Source of the DNA: Chloroflexota bacterium
GTDB taxonomy: Bacteria; Chloroflexota; Limnocylindria; P2-11E
Reading direction: 5' to 3'
Length of the DNA: 64,000 nt
Assembly (NCBI GenBank): GCA_027310565.1
Contig: DAIDAP010000001.1
Coordinates: 175,032-239,031, forward strand
Both the position numbers and the translations under genes were made by a program. Position 1 is the first letter of the stretch; each line of letters begins with the position of its first letter. The notes beneath the pieces were generated by a model. That model worked only from the letters and a program-made list of their open reading frames with translations, had not been told where the DNA came from and searched no databases. Of this stretch, positions 35,123 through 42,716 are shown one piece after another.

Positions 35123-35132
35123 CTCGCGGCGG

Positions 35133-36239
35133 CTACGCGATGGCCGTCCCGACCAGCCGCCCGATCCCGAAGGTGACCGCGGCGGCGGCCACCCCGACGA
35201 GGAGCTGGCGCGCGCCCGCCCGCAGCGCCGACTGCCCGGTGATGACGGTGATGAGCGCGCCGACGCCGAACAGCGCGGCGGCCGAGAGGACGGCCGAGGC
35301 GACGAGCGCGGTCGCGCCCGCCGCGACGAGGAACGGGATGATCGGCACGACCGCGCCGAGCGCGAACATGGCGAACGAGGTGCCGGCCGCGACGTACGCC
35401 GACCCGCCGAGCTCGCCGAGCTCGATCCCGAGCTCCTCGCGCGACAGCGTCTCGAGGGCGCTCGTACCGCGCACGACGTCCGCGGCGATCCGCCGCGCGT
35501 GCTCCTCGGCGAGGCCTTTCGCCCGGTAGATGAGCGCGAGCTCCTCTTCCTCCTCCTCGGGCGCCGCCGCCAGCTCCTCCCGCTCGATCTCGATCTGCCG
35601 TGCGTAGAGCTCGCGCGCACTCTGCACCGAGAGCCATTCGCCGAGCGCCATCGAGAGCGATCCGGCGAGGAGGCCGGCGAGGCCGGCGACGGCCATCGCG
35701 CCGGCGTCGCCGCCCGCGCCCGCGACCCCCATCACCAGACCGAAGTTCGACACGAGGCCGTCGTTGATGCCGAGCACCGCCGCGCGGAGCGCGTTGCCGC
35801 CGCCGGTCCGGTGCCGGCCCTCGAGCTGCGCGATCGCGGCGCCGGAGAGCCCGCGGTCGGTGACCGCGCGCAGCAGGCGCGCGTGCGAGCGCTCGTCGCG
35901 CGGGAGCGCGACGCCGGCCTCGGCCTGGTGGTCGTACATCCCCTGGTCGCGCGTCTCGCTCGCGGCCATGGTCGGCGCGACGAGGGCGGCGCCGAAGCGC
36001 GACGCGACCGCCGCGAGCAGGCGCGCGCGCCAGGAGGGACGCGGAGCGCCGCGCCACCCGCCCGCCTCGCGCAGCTTCGCCTCCCAGACCGCGGCGTGGC
36101 GCGCCTCCGCCTCGGCGAGCCTGTCGTACACGGTGCGCAGGTCGGGGTCGGGCTCGCCGCGCGCCATGGCGCGGTACACGGTGATGCCGTCGACCTCACC
36201 CTGGAGGTTCTCGCGGTAGCGGTCGACGTCGCCCATCAC
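35133..36239 (-). CDS. Ferritin-like domain fused to VIT1/CCC1 transporter (MbfA type)
   Basis: Protein of 368 residues. The N-terminal ~135 residues form a rubrerythrin/ferritin-like helical bundle with Glu/His metal-ligand spacing (NLQGEVDGITVYRAMA, EAEARHAAVWEAKL). The rest is a VIT1-type transporter (GINDGLVSNFGLVMGVAGA, MALGEWLSVQSARE, an EEEEEE-rich cytoplasmic helix). This is the layout of MbfA, which exports iron to limit peroxide stress. GTG 36239 follows TAGGCG by six bases. Confidence 0.9.
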   Translation of the reverse strand: MMGDVDRYRENLQGEVDGITVYRAMARGEPDPDLRTVYDRLAEAEARHAAVWEAKLREAGGWRGAPRPSWRARLLAAVASRFGAALVAPTMAASETRDQGMYDHQAEAGVALPRDERSHARLLRAVTDRGLSGAAIAQLEGRHRTGGGNALRAAVLGINDGLVSNFGLVMGVAGAGGDAGAMAVAGLAGLLAGSLSMALGEWLSVQSARELYARQIEIEREELAAAPEEEEEELALIYRAKGLAEEHARRIAADVVRGTSALETLSREELGIELGELGGSAYVAAGTSFAMFALGAVVPIIPFLVAAGATALVASAVLSAAALFGVGALITVITGQSALRAGARQLLVGVAAAAVTFGIGRLVGTAIA

Positions 36240-36257
36240 ACCGCACGCCTACGGCGC

Positions 36258-36268
36258 TGCGACACTAG
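36258..36268. repeat. Half-copy of the CTAG palindromic element
   Basis: On the minus strand CTAGTGTCGCA begins so that its TAG (36267-36265) is the stop codon of the DevR-like gene. The opposite end is not recognisable. It follows the same stop-codon placement as the other copies. Confidence 0.5.
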
Positions 36269-36915
36269 AAGCGTGGGCGCCGCTTCGCCATGTATGCGGC
36301 CGCCTCGGCGCGCCGTGCCAGGCCGAGCTTGTCGAGGATGCGGCTCACGTAGTTCTTCACGGTCTTCTCGGAGAGGAAGAGGACCTCGCCGATCTCGCGG
36401 TTCGTCTTGCCCTCGGCGAGCTGCTCGAGCACCTTGCGCTCCTGCTCGGTGAGGGACGCGAACGCCGGGTCCTCGTCGTCGCGCCCGCGGCGCACCCGCT
36501 CGAGGACCTTCCCGGTCACGTCGGGGTCGAGCAGCGAGCGGCCCTGCGCGACCGACGTGATCGCGTCGACGACCGCCTGACCGCGCGTCTGCTTGAGCAG
36601 GTATCCCGCGGCGCCCGCGACGATCGAGGCGAAGAGCGCCTCGTCGTCGGCATACGAGGTGAGCATGATGACCTTCGTCTCGGGCCGTGCCTCGCGGATC
36701 GTCCGGCAGGCCTCGACGCCGCTCCCGTCGGGAAGGCGGACGTCCATCACGACGACGTCGGGCTTCGCGCGCGCCGCGACCTCGATGGCCTCGGCGGCGG
36801 TGGCCGCCTCGCCGACGACGAGCAGGCCCTTCTGGCGCCCCAGGAGGGTCCGCAGACCCTCGCGCACCACCTCGTGATCGTCCACGAGCATCACGCGCAC
36901 GGCCGCGTCGGTCAC
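36265..36915 (-). CDS. devR: DosR/DevR-like response regulator (NarL family)
   Basis: Protein of 216 residues: receiver with phospho-acceptor Asp58 and Lys108, then a LuxR-type helix-turn-helix. The recognition helix reads EKTVKNYVSR (183-192); in Mycobacterium DosR the same K-T-V-K-N residues contact the GGGAC half-site. The surrounding LTEQERKVLEQLAEGKTN and RRAEAAAYM also follow DosR. GTG start overlaps the kinase stop (GTGA). It is the best candidate for the protein that binds the GGGNC-N4-GNCCC boxes found from 35 to 58 kb. Confidence 0.88.
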   Translation of the reverse strand: MTDAAVRVMLVDDHEVVREGLRTLLGRQKGLLVVGEAATAAEAIEVAARAKPDVVVMDVRLPDGSGVEACRTIREARPETKVIMLTSYADDEALFASIVAGAAGYLLKQTRGQAVVDAITSVAQGRSLLDPDVTGKVLERVRRGRDDEDPAFASLTEQERKVLEQLAEGKTNREIGEVLFLSEKTVKNYVSRILDKLGLARRAEAAAYMAKRRPRF

Positions 36916-38324
36916 TCCGCTCCTCCTTCCGCGACCGGAGTCGCCGGTAGCTCCAAGCGTACACGCGAGCCCCGACCGGGCGCGCTCTCGACGCGGAGCG
37001 TGCCGCCCACGGCGAAGGCCCGCTCGCGCATGTTGTGCAGGCCGTGCCCGCTCGTCCCGGCGGCGAAGTCGAAGCCGACGCCGTCGTCGGTGATCTGCAG
37101 GACCACGCGCCCGTCCTCGTTCAGCAGGTGCACCGACGCGTGGCGGGCGCGGGCGTGCCGCGCGATGTTCCCGAGCGCGTCCGCCGCGATGTAGAACGTC
37201 GCCTCCCGGCGCGCCCGGTCGAGGCGCCGCGCCGCGGCGGCCGATACGCGGACGTCGACGTCGAGCAGCGCGTTGGAGCGCGCCTGCTCGGCGAGCATCG
37301 CGAGCGACTCGGTGAGCGGCTGGTCGCTGACCTGCACGGGTTGGAGCCCCAGCACGTAGCCGCGGAGGTCGGCGATCGCGGCGTTCAGCCGGTCGATGGA
37401 CCGCCAGAGCGACGCCTTCGCCTCCTTCGGCTCGGCGTCCATGTGTCCCGCGACGTCCTCGAGGAGCAGCCCCACGCCGTACAGCGACTGCATCACGCCG
37501 TCGTGGAGATCCATGCGGATGCGCTGCCGCTCCTCCAGCGCCGAGACGCGCTCGACCTGCTCGTAGAGCCGCGCGTTCTCGATCGCCACGGCGGCCTGCG
37601 CCGCGAGCGTCTCGAGCGCGTCGGCGTCGTCGGCGGTGAACTCCTCGGCGCCCTGCTTCTCGGTGAGGTAGAGGTTCCCGAGCGGCTCGCCGCGCAGCAG
37701 GATCGGCGTACCGATGAAGCTCGTCATCGGCGGATGGTGCTCCGGGAACCCGACCGACGCGGGATGCCGGCGCAGGTCGCGCAGGCGCAGCGCCCGGCGC
37801 TCCCGCTGGAGGTGGCCGAGGAGCCCCAGCCCGCGCGGCGGCGGGCCGATCAGCGCGCGCTCCTCCGGCGTGATGCCGGACGTCGTGAAGGACTCGACGA
37901 CGCCCTCCTCGGTGAAGACCGCGAGCGCGGCGTACTTCGCGTCCGCGACCCGCCGCGCCTGGTCGGCGACGCGCTGCAGCACCTCCTCGCGGTCGAGCTC
38001 CGACGTGAGCGCGAGACCGGCGGCGTTGACGGCCTGGAGCTGCTGGCGCCGCTGCTCGAGCGCCTGCGCCAGCCGCTCGAGGTGCTCGCTCTTCGCGTGG
38101 TCGCGCTCCTGGAGGGCCGACAGCTGGCCGAACACGGCAGTGGAGAACGCCAGCACGCCGGCGACGCCGATGATGAGCGTGATGAGGTGGGCGAGCGCGA
38201 CCGGGAACAGCCGCTCGATGAGGAAGAAATCGAGCAAGAGGAGCACGACGATGAGCAGCGACGGCAGCACCAGCGCGACGACGCGGATGCGTCGCGGGTA
38301 GCCCGGCGGTGGGGACTCACCCAT
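36912..38324 (-). CDS. devS: DosS/DevS-like sensor histidine kinase, membrane-anchored, one GAF domain
   Basis: Protein of 470 residues: two N-terminal spans (about 13-36 and 41-66), a coiled segment, one GAF domain (about 100-255), phospho-acceptor His274 in RMDLHDGVMQSLYGVGL and a compact HATPase domain. The GAF keeps the DosS/DosT phrases IGPPPRG, HPASVGFPEHHPPM and GNLYLTEK; His196/His197 lie where the mycobacterial haem GAF has a His. Unlike DosS it has only one GAF and is membrane-anchored. GATAAT lies seven bases before the ATG. Whether it binds haem is untested. Confidence 0.87.
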   Translation of the reverse strand: MGESPPPGYPRRIRVVALVLPSLLIVVLLLLDFFLIERLFPVALAHLITLIIGVAGVLAFSTAVFGQLSALQERDHAKSEHLERLAQALEQRRQQLQAVNAAGLALTSELDREEVLQRVADQARRVADAKYAALAVFTEEGVVESFTTSGITPEERALIGPPPRGLGLLGHLQRERRALRLRDLRRHPASVGFPEHHPPMTSFIGTPILLRGEPLGNLYLTEKQGAEEFTADDADALETLAAQAAVAIENARLYEQVERVSALEERQRIRMDLHDGVMQSLYGVGLLLEDVAGHMDAEPKEAKASLWRSIDRLNAAIADLRGYVLGLQPVQVSDQPLTESLAMLAEQARSNALLDVDVRVSAAAARRLDRARREATFYIAADALGNIARHARARHASVHLLNEDGRVVLQITDDGVGFDFAAGTSGHGLHNMRERAFAVGGTLRVESAPGRGSRVRLELPATPVAEGGAE

Positions 38325-38359
38325 GCTGCGAATTATCGAGGGGCGCAGAAAGCGCAGAA

Positions 38360-38387
38360 AGAGGGAGCGGCGTCCGCCGCTCCCTCT
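38360..38387 (-). terminator. Hairpin terminator after the DoxX gene
   Basis: Perfect 12-bp stem AGAGGGAGCGGC (38360-38371) with GCCGCTCCCTCT (38376-38387) and a four-base loop. Read on the minus strand it is followed by TTCTGCGCTTTCTG, partly T-rich. It isolates the DoxX transcript from the kinase gene downstream. Confidence 0.75.
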
Positions 38388-38408
38388 CTCGCAGAGGTAG
38401 AAGGTCCG

Positions 38409-39011
38409 TCAGGCCGACGTGGGGACCGGGACGACGGTTTGGCGTTCGGTCTGCGGTGCCCTCCAGGGTGTGCCGAGCGAGGGGAGCAGCCAGCGGTCGA
38501 GGCCGATGAAGCCGGCCGTCTTCCAGGCGAGCGCGATGGCGATGCTGAGGAGCAGCAGCACGGGGTTCGAGCTGGCGCTGCCGGCGAGCATGAAGTTCAT
38601 GTTCATGAACGCCCCGCCGACCGCGGCGATGCCGACGAACGCGCCGAGGATGAGGCCGAGACCGACGGCGACCTCGCCGTAGGCGATGACCTTGCCCATG
38701 ACGCCCTGCGCCTCGATGTCGATGAGCCACTGGATGAAGCCGCGGTACCAGTCGTAGGTGATCGTTGCCCGGCCTGTCTCGGGGACCACCACGACGCGCT
38801 TCCAGAACGAGAGGATGGCGGCGCCGTCGCCGATCCAGTTCGCGGTGGGGCCGCTGGCGATGACCTTCTCCCAGCCGGCCTCCAGCCAGGCCCAGCCGAC
38901 GTAGACGCGAAGGGCGAGCCAGACGACCGCCATGCGCGTGTCGGAGAAGAGGAATCGTGCGATGGGCGGATCCGCTACGACGGTGCTCCGTCCGATCTTC
39001 GTGCTTGCCAT
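38409..39011 (-). CDS. DoxX-family membrane protein
   Basis: Protein of 200 residues with four predicted spans (ALRVYVGWAWLEAGWEKV, AYGEVAVGLGLILGAF, GGAFMNMNFMLAGSAS, SIAIALAWKTAGFIGLD), the DoxX/quinol-oxidase-subunit pattern. AAGGAGG lies eight bases before the ATG; CACAGT at 39046-39041 (minus) predicts a start at 39033 and a 22-base leader. Two DosR-like boxes are centred 44.5 and 66.5 bp before that point. Possible role in membrane redox or sulfur stress. Confidence 0.85.
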   Translation of the reverse strand: MASTKIGRSTVVADPPIARFLFSDTRMAVVWLALRVYVGWAWLEAGWEKVIASGPTANWIGDGAAILSFWKRVVVVPETGRATITYDWYRGFIQWLIDIEAQGVMGKVIAYGEVAVGLGLILGAFVGIAAVGGAFMNMNFMLAGSASSNPVLLLLSIAIALAWKTAGFIGLDRWLLPSLGTPWRAPQTERQTVVPVPTSA

Positions 39012-39070
39012 GTGGTGGACCTCCTTGGCCGTGTGAGGGCACTGTGCGGCCCGGGGGGCGGTGCCGGACA

Positions 39071-39106
39071 GGGCCTCCCGGACCAAAGCGCCGGGCCGCG
39101 CGTCCC
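39071..39106 (-). promoter_or_regulatory. Tandem DosR-like boxes upstream of doxX
   Basis: GGGCCTCCCGGACC (39071-39084, one mismatch to GGGNC-N4-GNCCC) and GGGCCGCGCGTCCC (39093-39106, perfect) are centred 22 bp apart. Relative to the predicted start at 39033 they lie at -44.5 and -66.5. Confidence 0.6.
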
Positions 39107-39125
39107 GTGGCGCGGGGCACGGGTC

Positions 39126-39139
39126 GGGACCTTCGGCCC
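39126..39139 (+). promoter_or_regulatory. DosR-like box upstream of a small membrane-protein ORF
   Basis: GGGACCTTCGGCCC is a perfect match to GGGNC-N4-GNCCC, centred 44.5 bp before the ATG at 39177. It is 60 bp from the doxX boxes and points the other way. No second box at 22 bp was found. Confidence 0.55.
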
Positions 39140-39176
39140 TGTTTCCGGACGGGGGAACGCCGGACGATACCTCCCC

Positions 39177-39317
39177 ATGGTGCCGCCCATCGATCTCCCG
39201 CTGGTGCTCCTCGCGCTGGCCGGCGTCGGCCTGGCGGTCGCCCTCTCCGTGCTGGCGGGGAAGGTGGCCGCCCGTCTCCTCTACGCCGCGAGCGACCGCT
39301 CCAAGACCGAGCGTTAG
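39177..39317 (+). CDS. Small single-span membrane protein (46 residues)
   Basis: ATG 39177 opens MVPPIDLPLVLLALAGVGLA and continues VALSVLAGKVAARLLYAAS with a charged SDRSKTER tail: one membrane span with positive C-terminal side. GATACC lies five bases before the ATG, and a perfect DosR-like box is centred at -44.5, which supports a real gene. Convergent with osmC. No family recognised. Confidence 0.55.
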   Translation: MVPPIDLPLVLLALAGVGLAVALSVLAGKVAARLLYAASDRSKTER

Positions 39318-39319
39318 CC

Positions 39320-39742
39320 CTACGCGGGGATCGGGACCGGCGTCTCGAGCGACACGCCGACCTCGGGCGCCTGGCGGAGCGAGCGCTGGACCGTGCATCG
39401 CTCGACCGCGCGCAGCACGCCGGCGCGCAGGTCGTCCGACAGCGGCGCGCCGACGATCACGGTGAGGTCGATCCGCCGCACGCGCGACGGGCGGCCGTCG
39501 CTCATCTCGAACTCGCAGCCGACCCGGAGCGCCGTCCCCTCGGGCGTGTGCCGGCGCAGGAAGCGACCCGCGAAGAACGCGGCGCAGGCGGCGAGCGACC
39601 CGACGAAAAGCTCGGTGCGCGTCGGGCCGCGGTCCGCGCCGCCCTCGCTCGCCGGCTGATCGACCACCACGCGGTGGCCGGCGACGTCGATCGCGAACGC
39701 GTCGCCGCCGAGGTGCGCGACGGTCAGCCGTCCGGCGCTCAT
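39320..39742 (-). CDS. OsmC/Ohr-family protein
   Basis: Protein of 140 residues with the two reactive-Cys motifs of the family, GSLAACAAFF and VERCTVQRSL, and PTRTELFVGSL. Family members reduce organic hydroperoxides with dithiol cofactors. It lies 20 bp after the NarL-type regulator gene and is probably cotranscribed with that kinase/regulator pair under the DosR-like boxes at 41123-41158. Confidence 0.87.
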   Translation of the reverse strand: MSAGRLTVAHLGGDAFAIDVAGHRVVVDQPASEGGADRGPTRTELFVGSLAACAAFFAGRFLRRHTPEGTALRVGCEFEMSDGRPSRVRRIDLTVIVGAPLSDDLRAGVLRAVERCTVQRSLRQAPEVGVSLETPVPIPA

Positions 39743-39761
39743 GACCCGTGTCGCGTCAGGA

Positions 39762-40391
39762 TCACTCCAGGAGCCCGTGACGGAGCGCGTAGTCGACGAG
39801 CTCGGACCGCCGGTGCAGGTCGAGCTTCGCCATGATGCGCGACCGGTACGTGTCGACCGTCTTCGGGCTCACGAACAGCCGTTCCGCGATCTCGAGGTTG
39901 GAGAAGCCGCGCGCGGTGAAACGCAGGACCTCGCGCTCGCGCGGCGAGAGCGCCGGCTCGGGCCGGCCGGCGTCGTTCTGCTGCGTCGCGAGGAGCAGCC
40001 GCACCGCGGCCGGCGTGAGGTACGCCTCGCCCGCGGCGACCGCCCGGATGGCGTCGATGAGCTCCTTGTCCGCCGCGCGCTTCAGGACGTAGCCGGCCGC
40101 GCCCAGGCGCACGGCCTCCATGACGTAGCGGTCCTCGGCGTACATCGTGAGGACGACGATCTTCGTCGGCAGCTCCATCTCGCGGATCCGCCGCGCGACC
40201 TCCAGGCCGCCGCCGCCGGGCATCGAGATGTCGAGCACGATGATGTCGGGGCGATGCGTGCGGGCGGCCTCGATCGCCGACGCCGCGTCGGTGGCCGTCG
40301 CGACGACCTGCATGTCGCCCTTGGATTCGATGAGCCGCTTCAGTCCGTCGAGCAGGATCTGGTGGTCGTCCGCGAGAACGATGCGGATCAC
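39762..40391 (-). CDS. NarL-family response regulator
   Basis: Protein of 209 residues: receiver (VLADDHQILL, phospho-acceptor in IIVLDISMPGGGG, Lys in VLKRAADKE) and LuxR-type helix-turn-helix (LSPREREVLRFTARGFSN, SPKTVDTYRSRI). The recognition helix carries K-T-V-D-T rather than K-T-V-K-N, so its DNA target should differ from that of the DevR-like protein. GTG 40391 overlaps the kinase stop (GTGA). Confidence 0.9.
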   Translation of the reverse strand: MIRIVLADDHQILLDGLKRLIESKGDMQVVATATDAASAIEAARTHRPDIIVLDISMPGGGGLEVARRIREMELPTKIVVLTMYAEDRYVMEAVRLGAAGYVLKRAADKELIDAIRAVAAGEAYLTPAAVRLLLATQQNDAGRPEPALSPREREVLRFTARGFSNLEIAERLFVSPKTVDTYRSRIMAKLDLHRRSELVDYALRHGLLE

Positions 40392-41086
40392 AGTGGCGTC
40401 TCCTCCCGCATGGGCACGCGCGCCAGGACGCGTGTGCCGCGGCCGGGCGTCGAGGTGATGTCGAGCGTGCCGCCGACGAGCGCGACACGCTCCTGCATGC
40501 CGAACAGTCCGACGCTCGCCTCCGGATCCGCGCGGGCGGCCGCCGCGTCGAAGCCGATGCCGTCGTCGCTCACGCTGAGCGTGTACGAGTCGCCGTCGCT
40601 CGTGATGGTGAGCTCCGCGCGCGTCGCGCCCGCGTGGCGCACGATGTTCGTGAGCGCCTCCTGCGCGACGCGGAAGATCGTGACCGCCGTCTCGTCGGTG
40701 ACCTCCGTGCAGCCGCAGCCGAGGTGGAGGTCGACGCGGAGACCGGTCTCCGCGCGTACGCGGTCGGCGAGCCAGTCGAGCGCGGAGCACAGCCCGAGGT
40801 CCTCGAGGACGCTCGGACCGAGGTGCACGGCGAGACGGCGCACGCCGTCGAGCGCGGCTCCGACGAGCTCCCGCAGCTCGGCGAGCTCGTTCTTCACCGC
40901 GTCCTCGCTCGTCATCGTCTCGATGAGCTGCAGGCGGACCAGCAGGAGCGTTAGCGCCTGCCCCGTCTCGTCGTGGAGCTCGCGCGAGATGCGCACGCGC
41001 TCCCGCTCCTGCGCGGAGAGGATGCGCGCCGCGAGCGCTCTGGCGCTGGAGCGATACGCCTCGAGCTCGGCGACCTTTTCCGCCAC
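40388..41086 (-). CDS. Soluble sensor histidine kinase, NarL-partner type
   Basis: Protein of 232 residues with no membrane span: a short coil, HisKA_3 domain with His in RISRELHDETGQAL and an ATPase domain (RVAQEALTNIVRHA, VSDDGIGFD, GLFGMQERV). A GCGCTEV segment adds two Cys that could sense redox. GTG 41086 is chosen because TACGGT (41099-41094, minus) lies seven bases upstream and DosR-like boxes fall at -43.5 and -65.5. First gene of a kinase-regulator-osmC unit. Confidence 0.87.
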   Translation of the reverse strand: MAEKVAELEAYRSSARALAARILSAQERERVRISRELHDETGQALTLLLVRLQLIETMTSEDAVKNELAELRELVGAALDGVRRLAVHLGPSVLEDLGLCSALDWLADRVRAETGLRVDLHLGCGCTEVTDETAVTIFRVAQEALTNIVRHAGATRAELTITSDGDSYTLSVSDDGIGFDAAAARADPEASVGLFGMQERVALVGGTLDITSTPGRGTRVLARVPMREETPL

Positions 41087-41122
41087 GCCGCCGACCGTAG
41101 GACGCCCGCCTGTCGGGGCAGT

Positions 41123-41158
41123 GCGCCGCACGTCCCCTTTTCCGGCGCCGTTGGTCCC
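41123..41158 (-). promoter_or_regulatory. Tandem DosR-like boxes upstream of the second kinase/regulator/osmC operon
   Basis: GCGCCGCACGTCCC (41123-41136) and GCGCCGTTGGTCCC (41145-41158) each miss GGGNC-N4-GNCCC by one base and are centred 22 bp apart, at -43.5 and -65.5 from the GTG at 41086. This would place the second two-component pair under the DevR-like regulator. Confidence 0.6.
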
Positions 41159-41166
41159 TACCGGCG

Positions 41167-41664
41167 TCACGGGCGGCCGCGGGCGGCGATCCGGCCGGCC
41201 AGGAGGTGGCGGCGGCCGGGCGTGCGCGCCCGGCGGTGCGTGGGCCGCCGTGCCGGCGGGCCGAAGGCGCGGGCCCGCGCCAGGAGGGCGCTCGCGGCGC
41301 GGTCCAAGTCGCGGGCGCCGCAGCGGACCGTCGTGCCCACGAGACCGCCGAGGATGGTGTGCGTCCAGCCGGCCGCCACGCGCAGCGACGGCAGCTCGGA
41401 GAGCCCGACGGCGTGGCCGGGCGGCGCGACCACGCGTCCGCGGAGGGTAAGGCCGTCGCCGTGGCCGACGTCGGCCTCCGCCATGCCGACGAACGCCGCG
41501 CTCTCCACGAAGCGCGGTCCGCGGACCGCGAGGAGCGCGACCCGGTCGCCCGAGCGCGGCCGCGGCGCGACCGCGGGGTCGAGTGGCAGGCGACGCCAGC
41601 CGTCGCGCGCGAGCGTCTCGACCGTGCCGGGCGTGATCACCGCGATCCAGGACTGCGTGCGCAT
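41167..41664 (-). CDS. Protein of unknown function, possibly PUA/EVE-like fold
   Basis: Protein of 165 residues: MRTQSWIAVITPGTVETLAR, a Gly/Asp-rich SGDRVALLAVRGPRFV segment, GLTLRGRVVAPPGHAVGL and a basic Pro/Arg tail. The W-V...GD-V-AL pattern recalls EVE/PUA-like domains, but the match is weak. TACGGT (41678-41673, minus) lies eight bases before the ATG, which supports expression. No firm function. Confidence 0.6.
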   Translation of the reverse strand: MRTQSWIAVITPGTVETLARDGWRRLPLDPAVAPRPRSGDRVALLAVRGPRFVESAAFVGMAEADVGHGDGLTLRGRVVAPPGHAVGLSELPSLRVAAGWTHTILGGLVGTTVRCGARDLDRAASALLARARAFGPPARRPTHRRARTPGRRHLLAGRIAARGRP

Positions 41665-41764
41665 CGGAGGGCACCGTACGTCCGGTCCCGAGGCATGAAC
41701 GTCCGGTGGCGCACCCTGACAGGAGGGGGCAGTACCGGACAGACCCGACACGGTTCGCGACGCG

Positions 41765-42700
41765 ATGCTCGAGGACGTGCGGTTCCTCTTCGCGACGGAC
41801 GGCTCGGCGGGCGCACAAACCGCGCAAGCGTTCCTCCTCGCGCTGCCGCTATCACGCGCCGACCGCGTGACGATCCTCACCTGCTCGGCGCACACGTTCT
41901 TCGGCGTGGACAGCGTCGATGCGAGCATCGCGGCGCGGGCGCGCGTCGAGGCGGAGCGCGGCGCCGAACGCATCGTGGCGGACGCGCTCGCGGCGTGCTC
42001 CGCGCGCGACGTGCCGGCGAACGTCGTCGTTCGCGACGGACCGGTCGCGCACGCCGCGCAGATCCTCGCGATCGAGGAAGCCAGCGACCTGATCGTCGTC
42101 GGATCGCGCGGGCTCGGCGCGCTCGCCGGCGTGCTCATGGGCAGCGTCGCGCGCGCACTCGCGCGCCACGCGCCGACGCCCGTGCTCGTCGTGCGCGAGC
42201 GCGGCTCCGCGCCGGAGCGGATCGTCGCCGCGGTCGACGGATCCGAGGACGCGCGCGCGGCGATCCGGCTGCTCCGGCGCATGCCGCTCCCGTCGGCCGC
42301 GCGCGTCACGCTGCTGCACGTGCTGCCCGCGAGACCGGCGAACGGCGCGGTCTCGGAGGAGGTCGTCCAGGCCCTGCGAGAGGCCGAGGAGCGCGCCGGG
42401 GCCCGTGTGCTGCGGGAGGCCGCCGAGCTCCTGGGCGACCGCGTCGTCGACCATCAGATCGCGGAGCGCGGCCACGTCGCTCAGCAGATCCTGTCGCGCG
42501 CGATGGTCGCGTCGGCCGACCTCATCGTGCTCGGCTCCCGCGGCCTGACCCTCGGGACGGGGTTCCTTCAGGGGAGCGTCGCGGACCAGGTGCTGAGCGG
42601 CGCGCACTGCGCGGTCCTCGTCGCGAAGGGGGGACTCGCCACGCGCACCGTCGGCGATCGCGTCGCGGAGGCACGAGCGCCGGCCGTGCTGGCCACATGA
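41765..42700 (+). CDS. Tandem universal stress protein
   Basis: Protein of 311 residues with two USP domains. Domain 1 opens FLFATDGSAGAQ and ends with VVGSRGLGALAGVLMGSVARAL, the G-2x-G-9x-G(S/T) nucleotide-binding motif; domain 2 opens IVAAVDGSEDAR and ends with VLGSRGLTLGTGFLQGSVADQVL. Universal stress proteins are core DosR-regulon products in mycobacteria. CACGGT (41749-41754) lies ten bases before the ATG. Followed 16 bp later by another USP gene. Confidence 0.92.
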   Translation: MLEDVRFLFATDGSAGAQTAQAFLLALPLSRADRVTILTCSAHTFFGVDSVDASIAARARVEAERGAERIVADALAACSARDVPANVVVRDGPVAHAAQILAIEEASDLIVVGSRGLGALAGVLMGSVARALARHAPTPVLVVRERGSAPERIVAAVDGSEDARAAIRLLRRMPLPSAARVTLLHVLPARPANGAVSEEVVQALREAEERAGARVLREAAELLGDRVVDHQIAERGHVAQQILSRAMVASADLIVLGSRGLTLGTGFLQGSVADQVLSGAHCAVLVAKGGLATRTVGDRVAEARAPAVLAT

Positions 42701-42716
42701 CGTCGGAGGTGTCGCG

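Noticed and set aside
37035..39317. 760-codon plus-strand frame opposite the DevS-like kinase and doxX
   Set aside because: Antisense shadow. Only its final 46 codons, with a promoter box, were kept as a small ORF.
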